A stretch of DNA of 64,000 nt from NCBI GenBank assembly GCA_019916065.1, contig CM034240.1, positions 48,098,238-48,162,237 of the forward strand, read 5' to 3'. The position numbers were made by a program, and so were the translations under genes. This stretch comes from Vitellaria paradoxa (taxonomy: Eukaryota; Streptophyta; Magnoliopsida; Ericales; Sapotaceae). Every line of letters begins with the position of its first letter. The stretch's first letter is position 1. The notes below the pieces were generated by a model, which saw nothing but the letters and a program-made list of their open reading frames with translations, did not search any database and was not told where the DNA came from. Positions 1-10,375 of the stretch are shown here, piece by piece.

Positions 1-175
1 CATGATGTGATGACATGAATAAGTTATAATGAAATTCACACAATTTAATTTGATTTGATTTGATTTAATTTTAAAATAAATTATTTATTTAACATGTAAA
101 TTTTAAAAATTTTGAGTTTAAGTGAAAATAAACACGAGTAGGAATTCGATCACGACACCATCGACAAACCAATAC

Positions 176-388
176 CTGCAGTGAATGTGACTGTGGCTAT
201 AAAAATAGCCGCCAGTGCGATTGTGTTCCCGGCGTTTGGTACCCCTTCGTTCAATATCGCGTTTTCCCCATTTCTTCTACTCTTGTGAAGTTTATTCGGT
301 TCTTTTCTTTGCCTGATTTGCCCCCGCTGTCTCAAATTGACTGCTAACTTTGGAACCATTCTATCTGCCGATGTATCTGGTCCAAGAT
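176..388 (-). pseudogene. PGG-family exon 1 remnant (L1)
   Basis: On the minus strand this reads as exon 1 of a PGG membrane protein. A basic hydrophilic stretch (RQRGQIRQRKEPNK) is followed by LNEGVPNAGNTIAL and the first helix, ending TVTFTAG. A GCAG|GTATTG splice donor lies at 176/175, as in the other copies. The frame stays open back to about 388, where similarity to the mirror copy near 62.93 kb stops abruptly, so the true start codon is missing. Bases 1-175 are the start of its intron; exon 2 would lie beyond the left edge of the window. It is truncated upstream, hence called a pseudogene, although the visible frame is undamaged. Confidence 0.75.
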
Positions 389-1180
389 GAGAAATAGATA
401 AGATATTTAAGTAGATATTTATTAGTTAAAGATATTTAACTATTCTTATCTATTTAAATAACTACCTACTTAAATATCTATTTCTTATCTACTTAAATAT
501 CTACTTTAAAAAATTATTATTATTTATTTTAAATTTTTTAAAATATATTATTATTTATTATATAATAAATTAATTATTCTAATTTATGTGTACCAATTTA
601 TATACCAAATTGAGTTATGCTAGACCACTCCTCGGAAAAAAAGAAAAAAAAAACCCTCCTCTATCTTTCTCATCATTCACCTCCCAACCGTTCCCCCCAT
701 GCTCTCTCTCTCCCTCAGCCGCCCCCCTCTCCCTCACTCTCTCTCTCCCCCCATCGAGTGTCACACCACACATATCGCATCAAAAAATTGAGCTTTCTTA
801 TAATATAAATGTGAACATGCAAAGTGATATTCCTGCAATGTGATATTAAAGAGAGGGTTGATCAAAATTAACTAAAATTTAATAATTTGTACTAATTTTA
901 ATATTTTTTAATTAAATTTTATTATATTATTTTTACATTAAATTTTTATATTTTTATTTTTTTCAATTAAACCTGCCTAATTACCCGAGGTACTATTATT
1001 CTCCTGACATTAATTATAATTTACTGATGTCATTCGTGAATGTCAATCACCATTTCAAGTCTGACAAGATTTCAACAAAGGGGCCGTTAGGAGCGCCTAT
1101 CAAATTTAAAAGTTTTTGTAAGTTTTAATTTTTTTAAATTTAAAAAAATTAACTTTTTTAAATTTATTAAAAGGCGAAAT
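386..1180. other. Intergenic: foldback AT repeats, CT-rich tract and relic PGG upstream sequence
   Basis: Bases 386-500 repeat TATCTACTTAAATATCTA-like words in both orientations and could fold back. Bases 650-760 are C/T-rich low complexity that opens spurious frames. Bases 800-1,060 match the repeated distal upstream block of the PGG genes (GTGAACATGC, then ATTCCTGCAATG, then TCTCCTGACATT). Bases 1,080-1,150 are one truncated end of the MITE seen complete at 7,279. No gene is seen. Confidence 0.55.
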
Positions 1181-1370
1181 TACACCTAGACTACTTGAAC
1201 ATTAGCGTAGTTACACATGGATCCCTTCAACATTTAAAAATTATAGACACCTCCTTATTTTAAAATGTTTGTAACACTTAATCCCTTCTATTAAATTTGA
1301 TCACAATCAGTTAAATTTTTTGTTATAAAAACAAATTTATCCTTGTTATTGTGGCTTGTATTTTTTGGGC
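1181..1370. other. Unassigned repeat-like spacer
   Basis: This stretch has no open frame and no match in the right arm. It begins the roughly 1.1-kb left-arm-only segment that ends with the histone fragment. Its moderately complex sequence, unlike the AT-rich surroundings, suggests an old insertion, but the family is not identified. Confidence 0.3.
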
Positions 1371-1640
1371 CCGGAATTATAATTCAATCTGAAAGTCTCG
1401 CGATGCGACCGTTTGGATATTTTTTGGAGGTCTGCGGTGGTTGCAAAGAGCACGGCGACGTTGTAACTTCTTTCTTTTCATCATAGTGAAATTTCTCCTG
1501 TGTCTTACCCGTGGACGTAGACTTTACAGTCGAACCACGTAAATCTTGTTGTCTAATTTTTTTCTCTTTTCTACTTTATTTTGTATGTTGTGTGATCCAA
1601 GATTGTGTACACAGTTTTATAACAACCCCTAATTAAATTA
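1371..1640 (+). mobile_element. LTR-retrotransposon fragment (Copia-like LTR end)
   Basis: The stretch around 1,505-1,550 contains GTGGACGTAGACTTTACAGT followed closely by CGAACCACGTAAATC. This arrangement recurs in the R/U5 part of many plant Copia LTRs (GTGGATGTAG...CCGAACCACGT). No internal domain or primer-binding site follows, and the right arm lacks it. Assignment rests on this motif alone. Confidence 0.45.
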
Positions 1641-2158
1641 ATTAATCACCAAAAAAAGACTTCTCTTCCCTTCTTTCTCTTCTCTTCTTTTCCCTTCCCT
1701 TCCCTTTTTTCTCTATTATAAATAAAAAACTTTCTCTCTCCTCTCTCTAAGATGATCGATAGCAACTGAAAACCTTGGACGAGCTCGAGAGAAACTTAAG
1801 GCCATTGAGCTCAAACACCCTAATTTGAAGAATGCGGTGAAGGTCATTAAAGCTTCATCGATGGCCATAAAACTTCACCGAAGGTGAAAACAGAGTTTTT
1901 GAGTATATAAAACCCTAAAACCCTAGAATTTTCAAGGTAAATGACGTTACAAAGTCAAAGATGACCAAAAAAAATGGAAACTTTTAGCTTGCTAAACTTA
2001 TTCAAGCACAATTGCGAAAAAACCAAGTAAATACACATCACCAACAAACCAAAATCTTCAAAGGCGCACACAAAATTAAAGAGAGGAAGTTTGCTCGCTT
2101 TTCACCCAAAACCCAACAAATTTTTTAATCGAAACAATCAATTTTTATGTAACAATTG
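1641..2158. other. Unassigned, left-arm-only spacer
   Basis: CT-rich low complexity (1,670-1,750) is followed by moderately complex sequence with no long frame. AAACCCTAAAACCCTAG-like words near 1,908-1,925 resemble plant telo-box or 5' UTR sequence. It sits directly upstream of the histone H3 fragment and could be sequence carried with it. Confidence 0.3.
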
Positions 2159-2161
2159 ATG

Positions 2162-2311
2162 GAAGGGAAAGCTCCTAGGAAGTAGCTAGCCACGAAGGCG
2201 GCTCGAAAGTCGGCGTCGGCGACCGAAGGGGTGAAGAAGCCCCACAGATTCCGGCTCGGGACGATGGCGCTGAGGGAGATCCGCAAGTACCAGAAGAGCA
2301 CAAATCTTTTG
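2162..2311 (+). pseudogene. Truncated histone H3 (H3.1-like) pseudogene
   Basis: From 2,162 the frame reads residues G13 to L61 of histone H3: GKAPRK, a TAG stop in place of Q19, then [36 protein letters not shown] and KSTNLL. Differences from the usual protein are P30S, G33E, P43L, V46M and E59N. A31 and F41 are the residues that separate plant H3.1 from H3.3 (T31, Y41). The N-terminal 12 residues and everything beyond L61 are absent. The much higher GC content than its neighbours fits a captured gene fragment, and the right arm has no counterpart. It cannot make a histone. Confidence 0.93.
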
Positions 2312-2392
2312 GTAAATTTTCATGAATGTTTTGATTTAACAGTTGTAAGCTGGTAAATTTTCATGAATGTTTTGATTTAACAGTTGTAAGCT
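2311..2392 (+). repeat. Two-copy 41-bp tandem repeat
   Basis: GGTAAATTTTCATGAATG begins at 2,311 and again at 2,352, and the whole 41-bp unit ending GTTGTAAGCT is duplicated. The mirror site near 61.04-61.08 kb has a single copy, so the duplication is left-arm specific. It abuts the end of the histone H3 fragment and may mark that insertion. Confidence 0.85.
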
Positions 2393-4320
2393 CGCTTGAT
2401 TTGATTTTGTACACATTTATTTATTGCTAGAAGAAAATGCATTCACATAATCCCATTTGTAATGTTTTGACATTGCTAATAAGAGTAAAAGAACTGATAC
2501 TCCCACAGGTTAAGTTAGAATATCCTATAGAGAATATGACATCATATGTTGACAAGACAAGTTATTTCTTGCAAAGGCAAATGAATCGGCTGATGAGATG
2601 TAACGTTTGTTATTTAGATTTTTTATTGTCAAATTATTATATATAATGATGAAACTTTGTTGATTTAATTTATTTTTGAAGTAATTTATCGAGAAATAAT
2701 TTTATACTGTTATATTTAAATTTATTTAATTAAATGAGTTTTGGTTAGAGAATAAATAATGGTTAATAATGGGTGGGTTTTGTGCAGTGCCTAGATAATT
2801 ATATAATTGTATGTATATATGTGGACCTACGACGCGGTAATTGGTGTATTTGGGCGCCTATCCATGTGGCTGTTTAAAAAAATAAAAATAAAAATAATTA
2901 GAAGAATGCGTAGAGTAAAGAAATGAATAAGGGAGAGAAATAATAATAAAAAAATAAAGAACGAGAACAAAAGACAATAAAAAAAAATCAAAAAAAGGCA
3001 CTAAATCAACTTATACGACGATGTTAATGTAATTTATAAGTTATTTGTGATCCTAAGAATAGATGTTAGATTATTTTTCATATATTTGGGAGCCTTGATT
3101 CTACCTCCTGAATAAATTACTCGTGGAGTCAATTTTAAGTATTTGAAGAAAAGAATTAAATTTCTTCTTATGTCCTTTTTTTAATTATTACGCATTTGAG
3201 TTAATCCTGACATGACATAGGATGCTATTGATTTATTTTAAGTGGTGTTACAAGGACAGTATTAAAAATTGAAGTGAGAATTGTTAGAAAAAAAGAATTC
3301 ATTTGACGAAAAAAAAAAAAACAAAAAGAAAAAAAAGAAAATAATGTGGGACCTAAAAATTTTTGAGTTTATTCTTATTTGGTTCCATAAAGATAAATAT
3401 ATAAATATATATATATATATATATGAGCTTCATTGTTAACTGTTTGAAAAGAGTAGTTATTAACATGTGTTAATAGCTAATTTAACAGTAGTTGGACTTT
3501 TTTATCTTATTATATTTTAATTTCTTTTAAATTTTTGAGAATAAAAATGTCAATTTACCTTACAAGTTAATAATTAAAAAAAAAATAACTTTTTTTCTTC
3601 TCAAACACAAAATTAATTAACTTTTTTTAATTAACTATTAATTTATTTTTTTTAATTATCATTAACACATGTTAATTAGCACGCGCTAATTTTTTCAATC
3701 GGTGGCTTAGCGTTCAAAAAGTAAATAAAAAGAGAGAGAATTGGGATGGATTTAGCTGTGTTGCACTATCATTATCCCTAAAATATGCTTTTGATTTTTC
3801 TACCATTCATTTGTCCAGTCGGTAGTCAATGGTCAAACTACCACTGTAAAAGCATAATAATTGCAGGCCAAGGACAATGAGTGAAAGCATATTGTCAATT
3901 AAAAATATATATTGTTCCATTTCCTGGTATGATTGAGATAATGTTTTGATTTAATGCAATAAAAAATTCATCCAGTACTAGTTTTACAGGACGCTTTCCA
4001 CCGTCAATTAAAATTTTAGGTGATGTTTAATTTATTTTTTTATTTTTTTTTTTATTTTTATTTTGTGTTAAAAATTTTAAAATAAAAAAATAAAAAATAT
4101 TCAGTTTACTTATTTTGAGATTTTTTTTTTTTTTAGAAACTCTCAAAATAATTTTTTGTTATTTTTTATTTAATATGTAAAGTTATTTTTTATTTTCAAA
4201 AATAAATTTTAAAAATACAAATAACCAAATGAGTTTTCACCTGTTTTTTTTTATTTTCAAAAGTACAAATTAAAAAATAAATTCAAAACAAAAAATAAAA
4301 AATAAAAAAAATAAACCAAA
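2393..4320. other. Left-arm non-coding block mirrored at 59.3-61.07 kb
   Basis: No gene is seen. The block matches, inverted, the right arm from about 61.07 down to 59.3 kb. Landmarks are TTGACAAGACAAGTTATTTC (2,547), the module CGGTAATTGGTGTATTTGGG (2,834) that becomes a minisatellite at 29.4 kb, and AAGGACAATGAGTGAAAGC (3,872). Bases 2,880-3,000, 3,310-3,340 and 4,020-4,320 are A- or T-rich simple sequence; 3,405-3,423 is (AT)n. Confidence 0.6.
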
Positions 4321-4329
4321 TAAACTATT

Positions 4330-5905
4330 ATTATTTTTTAAAGTCATGCACAATTTATTTATTTATTTATTTTCTGGGTAGTTCACTTGCCTTGTCATGT
4401 TTGACTTGTTTGGAGTCAAAATAAAATAATATAAATTTTTACAAATATATTATAAGTCAATTAAATTAAATTCACCATTTATTGCACAAAATAAGAGACA
4501 TTAATTTTTATAATTTTATATAATTTTACACAACTCTAAACACACCCATACTTTGCCTATCTATTATAATTTTCAATTGAAAATTATTGGAGAGTTGCTT
4601 TCTCTCGCTTGCTTACGTTAAAACTTCCATACATGCACACGTACAATTATGGCGTCATATATTTTAATGTGAACATGCGGAGGAATATTTCAGCAGGGTG
4701 ATATTAAAGGGATGTTTGATTTATTAAAATTAATTAAAATTTATTAAGTATTAATTTATATATTTTTGAATTAAATTTTATATATATATTTTTTATATTA
4801 AATTTTTATACTTTTATTTTTTTCAACTAAACACTCCCTAATCCCCGAGGCACTATTATTCTCCTGACATTTGCACAGTTAGGTGTGCTAAAAAATAAAA
4901 AAAATATCTGAAAAATTAAAAAATCTCTAAAATTTATCTTACTGCACGAATTACGAACCCACAACCACACATGCACATGTACAATCTATTTATTTATTTT
5001 GCGTGTAGTTGACTTGTACCGTCATGTTTGGCTTGTTTAGAATTAAAATAAAATTATAAATATTTACAAATACGAATTACGAGATAATAAAATTTAAATT
5101 ATTCACTCATTGCGCAAAATAAAAGATATTAACTTTTATAATTTTATGCTACTCTAAACACACCTATATTTCTCCTATCTATTATAATTTTCAATTGAAA
5201 ATTATTGGAGAGTTGCTTTCTCTCGCTTGCTTACGTTAAAACTTCCATACATGCACACGTACAATTATGACGTCATATATTTTAACGTGAACATGCGGAA
5301 GGATATTCCTGCAAGGTGATATTAAAGAGATGTTTGATTGATGAAAATTTATTAATTTATACTAATTTTCATATTTTTTTAATTAAATTTTATTATATTA
5401 TTTTTACATTAAATTTTTGTATTTTTATTTTTAACTAAACACTTCCTAATCACTCGAGGCACTATTATTCTCTCGACATTTAAAACACAAAATAAAAAAT
5501 AAAAAATGAAAAAACAAACCAAAAGAACCCTTATTTTTTAAAGTCATGCACAATCTATTTATTTATTTTGCGAGCAGTTTACTTGCACTGTCAGTTTGTT
5601 TGGAGTTAAAATAAAATAATATAAATCTCTACAAAACAAATTACAAGACAATAAAATTTGAATTCTCCACTCATTACACAAAATAAGAAACATTAATTTT
5701 TATAATTTTATGTAATTTTATACAACTTCAAACATACCTATACTTTTTCTATCTATTATAATTTTCAATTGAAAATTATTGGAGAGTTGCTTTACCTCGC
5801 TTGCTTACGTTAAAACTTCCATACATGCACACGTACAATTATGGCGTCATATATTTTAATGTGAACATGCGGAGGGATATTCCTGCAAGGTGATATTAAG
5901 GCATG
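4330..5905 (+). repeat. Three tandem copies of a ~0.6-kb PGG-upstream block
   Basis: The block containing AGTCATGCACAAT, then TTTCAATTGAAAATTATTGG, then GCTTGCTTACGTTAAAAC and GTGAACATGCGGA occurs three times, with TTTCAATTGAAAAT near 4,572, 5,191 and 5,765 (spacing roughly 0.6 kb). The mirror position (58.41-59.3 kb, minus) carries one copy, so the triplication is left-arm specific. The same sequence lies upstream of the PGG genes, so it is probably copied promoter-distal DNA rather than a transposon. Confidence 0.8.
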
Positions 5906-6880
5906 TTTGGAGTAAGAAAAAATAAGATAAATAGAGATAAAATGTGATTTAAGTTTGATTTTAGCAGCTTTTTTTTTTTTCTAAAAAGTAGCAAACCGTG
6001 GGAACGATTTTTCAAATCCGTTCCTATGGATTCAAAAAATTCACACAAAAATAACGACAATGGTACTCATTTAAAAGTTTTCGAAACGAATAATATAATT
6101 GTATAAAAAATTTACACATTCGGTTAACCTACTTCTAAATTTTTTTTAGCGAAATATTAGAATTTTTTTGAAATTCGTAATGGAGGGAAAATTAGAGGTA
6201 GAGGGGTTTGTTGGAGATAGGAATGTCAAATATACTCGTACCCGGTAGGTATCCGCTTCACCCCACCCCGTTTGGGGAGAGTAGAGGATGTAATAGTAGG
6301 GACGGGGACAGGTATAGGGATTTGAAATGTTACCCGCACGGATACGGAACAGGGGCAGGTACGATAGTCCCCACCCCGTCCCGTACTCATTTAAATATTT
6401 ATTTTGTGAAGTTTGTTGGCGCGGTGACTCCTTTAGAAGTCCCATATCGGTTTCTCACAAAGAAGTGAAGGTCTTGTGAGGTTATAAATAAAACCACTTC
6501 ATATTTGGATTAAGTGCATCAGTCAAAGTCAAGTATTTATATATATTTTTTAATTTTTATTTAATATATATATGTAATATATTTTTTATTTAATATATAT
6601 AATATTTATAATAATTTTAAATAATCATTTTATACATATAATATATAATTTGTATAGTTAATATACTTGACGGTAAACGGGACGGGGATGGGGAATTCAT
6701 TATTTTGTGGGAATGAGTATGGGAAAAATTTTTTCCCTCGAAACGGGGATGGAGACAGGAACAGGTAAGGGTATTGTTAAACGGGACGAGGATGGAGAAG
6801 GTCATATCCGCCCGTGACATTCCTTAGTTGGAGATTTATAAAGATTTATAGAGTTTGTTTATGATGCCAAACGGGAAAGG
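5906..6880 (+). mobile_element. MITE interrupted by a nested hAT-type MITE
   Basis: It opens with GCATGTTTGGAGTAAGAAAA and closes with GATGCCAAACGGG. The interior (TTCAAATCCGTTCC; GTTTATGATG) matches the complete sibling element at 8,230-8,579. It is interrupted at 6,217/6,827 by a second element. There is no coding capacity. A PIF/Harbinger type is possible from the TTTGGAGTAA-like end, but the transposase family is an inference. Confidence 0.65.
6218..6826 (+). mobile_element. Nested hAT-type MITE with 8-bp target duplication
   Basis: The element starts TAGGAATGTCA and ends TGACATTCCTTA, giving near-perfect terminal inverted repeats. It is flanked on both sides by GTTGGAGA (6,210-6,217 and 6,827-6,834), an 8-bp duplication typical of hAT transposition. 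The interior carries CGGGTAC/CCCGTCC-like words found in short non-autonomous plant elements of this type, and no transposase. The sibling MITE at 8,230 preserves the unfilled site. Overlapping frames here are not genes. Confidence 0.88.
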
Positions 6881-7278
6881 GATGTTGATTGATTAAAATT
6901 AATTAAAATTTATTAATTTGTACTAATTTTAATATTTTAATTAAATTTATTAGATATTATTTTTACACTAAATTTTTCATACTTTATTTTTTTTTCAACT
7001 AAACCTCCATAATCACCCGAGGCACTATTATTCTCCTGACATTTGCACCGTTAGGTGTGCTAAAAAATAAAAAATTTTTTAAAAAATTCTGAAAATTTTT
7101 AAAATTTATTTATTTTTTATCTCACTGCACGAATTATGAACGCACAACTTATCTCATTTTATTTCATTTTATCTCATTTTTTTATAATTCCAAACATACC
7201 TATTAATTATTAATATTACTGATGCTATTCGTGAATTAATGTCAATCACCATTTCAAGTCTAACAATATTTCAACGAA
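6881..7278. other. AT-rich PGG-upstream sequence
   Basis: No gene is seen. It contains GATTAAAATTAATTAAAATT and TCTCCTGACATTTGCACCG, words shared with the repeats at 4.75-4.9 kb, and the CACCATTTCAAGTCTAACA block shared with 1,050 and 57,580. Confidence 0.5.
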
Positions 7279-7655
7279 GGGGCTGCTCGGAGCGCCTATC
7301 AAATTTAAAAATTTATTAAAGTTTCAAATTTTTTAAACTCTAAAAAATTTAACTTTTTTAAAGAATTTATCAAAATTGGTTGGAACAAATTAAAATAGTG
7401 CACTTCAACAAATTTTGACAGATTTTTAAAAGTTAGATTGATATTTGTACCAAAAAATTTCATAAAACTCTAAAAATTTTTAAATTTTTTATTAAAATTT
7501 TGTCACGTGTCACTTTAGATAATTTTTAACAACTTTATATCAAATTAAATATAAATATCTAACCATCATTTCAAAATAATTATTTACACTCCAAATTTCA
7601 AAAAATTTAAGAAATTTCACTTTTAGTTTATTTTTTTTTACACTCCAAACAGCCC
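7279..7655 (+). mobile_element. MITE with GGGGCTG termini, mirrored at 57,183
   Basis: It begins GGGGCTGCTCGGAGCGC and ends CACTCCAAACAGCCCC, which are inverted repeats with a few mismatches. The AT-rich interior has no frame. The copy in the other arm (57,183-57,557, inverted) shows that it inserted before the arms duplicated. Part of one end recurs at 1,080. Confidence 0.75.
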
Positions 7656-8229
7656 CTAAGTCTTTATTATTATTATAATTATTTTTTCTACATAAATAAA
7701 ATTTTTATTTTTTCTCACGTTAACATATGACTGTAATTTTATTTTTTTAATTTAAAATTTTAAAAGTTTTAATATGTAATATTAATCGATATAAAGTGAA
7801 CTAATAGATTTTTAGAATGGGTTCACTTATTGATTCACTATAATTTTAACAATTATATATTTCAAATACATTGAGGCTTAAATTCAAAAATAAAAAAAAC
7901 TTAAATAATAATTAGGGTTGAAAAATAATTTAAAAGTTACTTCTCGTATAGTAACAACCCATTATATTTTCTTAATTTAAATACACAGAAAAAAATGCTT
8001 GAGTATTTTTAAAAATTTTTAATTTTAAATCTAAATTGATCATCAGATTAAAAAACTAATTAACAACACTTGGTATTTGAGTAGCTTTTATAAATTCAAA
8101 TTATCTATATATATATAAAGTTGGATAATTCTTTCTTTATTCTCACTAAATTAAAAATTGGTACGTGTACTCTCATTTTTCCCTGTTCTATATTTTTATT
8201 AGAAAATTTTGAATTATCTAATCTCTTAT
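7656..8229. other. AT-rich arm spacer, no gene
   Basis: Mirrors 56.67-57.18 kb. Nothing coding is seen. Landmarks in both arms are AATGGGTTCACTTATTGATT-like text near 7,816 and TGATCATCAGATTAAAAAAC near 8,038. Confidence 0.6.
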
Positions 8230-8579
8230 GCCCCGTTTAGAGTAGGAAAAAATAAGATAAATTGAGATAAAATGTGGTTTGAGGTTGATTTGGTGCCTTT
8301 TTTTTAAAGAAAAGTAGCAAACCGTGAGAATAATTTTTCAAATCCGTTCCCACGGATTCAAAAAAATTTCACAAAAAATAACAATAATGGTACTCGTTTG
8401 AAAGTTTTCGACACGAAAAATACGATTGTATAAAAATTTACACATTCGGTTAACATACTTCCAGATTTTTATTTTTTTAACGAAATATTGGAATTTTTTA
8501 AAATTCGTAATGGCAGAAAAATTAGAGATAAATAAGTTGTTAGAGATTTATAGAAGTTGTTTATGATGTCAAACGGGGC
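8230..8579 (+). mobile_element. 350-bp MITE, left arm only
   Basis: GCCCCGTTTAGAGTAGG at the start and GATGTCAAACGGGGC at the end form terminal inverted repeats, with TTAT on both sides (8,226-8,229 and 8,580-8,583). The right arm has the empty site: its reverse complement near 56.6 kb runs AATCTCTTGTATTTTTTAATG with no insertion. The small duplication would suit a PIF/Harbinger-like family. Confidence 0.82.
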
Positions 8580-8593
8580 TTATATATTTTTTA

Positions 8594-8905
8594 ATGCTTT
8601 TTTTTCTAATTTTATTTTCTTTTGTCCGAATTATTTATTTATCACTTGAAGAAAATGCATCCACACGATGCACCGGATTCCACGGGCCGAAACGTTATTT
8701 AATAAATAATAATTATTATCTTCCTCAATCACGTGACGTCTGCATTATAACTTCCATGCATTCAACGGACCATTATGGCATTATCTTCACGTGATCATAA
8801 AGGAGGGATTCTTTGGCTAATTCTTTTATTTAATTAATTCCTGATTTCAACTAACAATCCTAAAGACCAACTATCGTTTGTAAGTTAGGTTGGTTTTGTG
8901 TATAT
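8594..8905 (+). promoter_or_regulatory. Conserved upstream block with ACGT cores (mirrored at 56.1-56.66 kb)
   Basis: This block (GGCCGAAACGTTATTT, CACGTGACGTCTGC, CAACGGACCATTATGGC, CTTCACGTGATC) is repeated at 51.1-51.4, 56.25-56.66 and 63.82-64.0 kb. It contains G-box CACGTG and GACGTC cores, typical plant bZIP sites. A 66-residue frame through it is also kept in the mirror copy, but its composition is not protein-like and simple duplication explains the conservation. A regulatory role is inference. Confidence 0.4.
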
Positions 8906-9094
8906 TTATTTTATACAATAAAATGTATTTTATTATTTTATAATATTAAATATTGCACGTGTGAAAAAAAATCAAGTAATCATTTAAAAAGTGTTTTAAA
9001 AGAAATTTAAACATAAAAGTGAAATTTCAGATAAAATGTTACCCCAAATTAATTAAACTTAACTTAGAATATTTTTAATTTATATATAAATCAA
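8906..9094. other. AT-rich spacer
   Basis: Non-coding; matches 55.87-56.1 kb inverted. Confidence 0.5.
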
Positions 9095-9240
9095 CGAGCG
9101 TCCCATTGGAGCATTGGTCCTGGGCAAGATGGCCACGGGACTCTCTTTTGTTTGGCCGAGTTCGAGTCCGCCCTTCGGCAATTTTTGGATAACTTTTACT
9201 CAAAATAAAGAAGCAAAACGGCAGTGTTTTGTAGCGACTG
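9095..9240 (+). mobile_element. tRNA-derived SINE-like element
   Basis: GGGCAAGATGGCCACGGG and, 38 bases later, GCCGAGTTCGAGTCCGCCC resemble the A and B boxes of a tRNA-type Pol III promoter. The mirror copy lies at 55,738-55,872 (minus), so it predates the duplication. The ends are not defined. Confidence 0.55.
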
Positions 9241-10004
9241 CAGCCCCCTTTCCAGTGTTTTGAGAGTAAAAAATAGGTTTGATTTGAGAGTAATTGTTTT
9301 CTCTTAAATGAGATATTAATTCTAAACTGGTGATCTTTTTTCATAACCTTATTACTTATAATGCTCTTTATTTATATGTTTTATTACGACTATTAAACTA
9401 ATTAACTAATTAATTACCTAAAAAAAATTAATTAACTAATTTGATAATTAGATCCCAACTAACTAACTAACTAACTAATTTGAGCCCATAAGATAATAGT
9501 TTTTCTCTTTTTTTTTGGTAATCCATAAGATAATAGTCCCTAAAAGTGTTAGAGGTCAATTAATAAGTTTTATTTGTCTTAATCTGTTGAATATTAAGTA
9601 ATTATGGTTAATTTTACCTTAATTTATATAGTTGATACGGACACGAGTTTTAAGTTATGGATTATAATGAGTTTGTTTGGAGTAAGAAAAAGTGAGATAA
9701 ATTAAGAGTTCGTAATACGTGCAGTGAAAGAAAAAAGTTGATATGATATAAAGTTAACAGAGATTTATAGAGTTTTTTTGTTATATTTCAACAAACCAAA
9801 CGAGGCCAATATCTTGAAATAAACAACCATTGTTGAGCAATGAAATTAAAGATGAGTTGAAAACATGCATTAAAAAAAATGAAAAATGAAAAAAAAAATT
9901 ACAACAAACTCATAGTCTTTCACATTGCTACAACTCATGGACCATGGCAGATTTGAGAATAGCAGGGGATTTGACCAACAACCATGGAGAAGCAACCGCC
10001 CTTT
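9241..10004. other. L2 downstream flank, no gene
   Basis: AT-rich with TAACTAACTAAC simple repeats near 9,460. It matches 41.82-42.56 kb inverted. At about 9,270 the match to 42,559 ends and the match to 55,700 begins: this is where the right arm carries 13.1 kb of extra DNA. Bases 9,905-10,004 are L2 3' UTR-like sequence (CATGGACCATGGCAG in reverse). Confidence 0.6.
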
Positions 10005-10375
10005 TCGAATGGATGCTTCATTAGTAAATCTGCTTGCAGAATAGACAGATTTTATATCTGCAACATTGTGGAGAGGACTTCGGGGTCTCGATGATCTTCG
10101 GAGAGGGCTCGAAGCAGGACACAGCGTTCATTCCTCTTAGGGAGGTGAGATTCATACCATTCCAAAAATTTACGCAAGTACTTCTCCATTTCGAATGGAT
10201 GCTTCATTAGTAAACCTGCTTGCAGAATAGACAGATTTTATATCTGCAACATTGTGGAGAGGACTTCGGGGTCTCGATGATCTTCGGAGAGGGCTCGAAC
10301 CAGGACACAGCGTTCATTCCTCTTAGGGAGGTGAGATTCATACCATTCCAAAAATTTACGCAAGTACTTCTCCAC
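10005..10375 (-). repeat. 186-bp tandem duplication of the L2 gene end
   Basis: TCGAATGGATGCTTCATT starts at 10,005 and again at 10,191. The intervening unit repeats nearly perfectly to ACTTCTCCA at 10,188 and 10,374. It duplicates about the last 45 codons of L2 plus its proximal 3' UTR. The R2 mirror copy (41,640-41,830) has one unit, so the event came after the arms separated. Confidence 0.92.

Noticed and set aside
6146..6468. Overlapping 99- and 86-residue frames on both strands
   Set aside because: Both lie over the nested hAT-type MITE; an effect of its GC-rich core.
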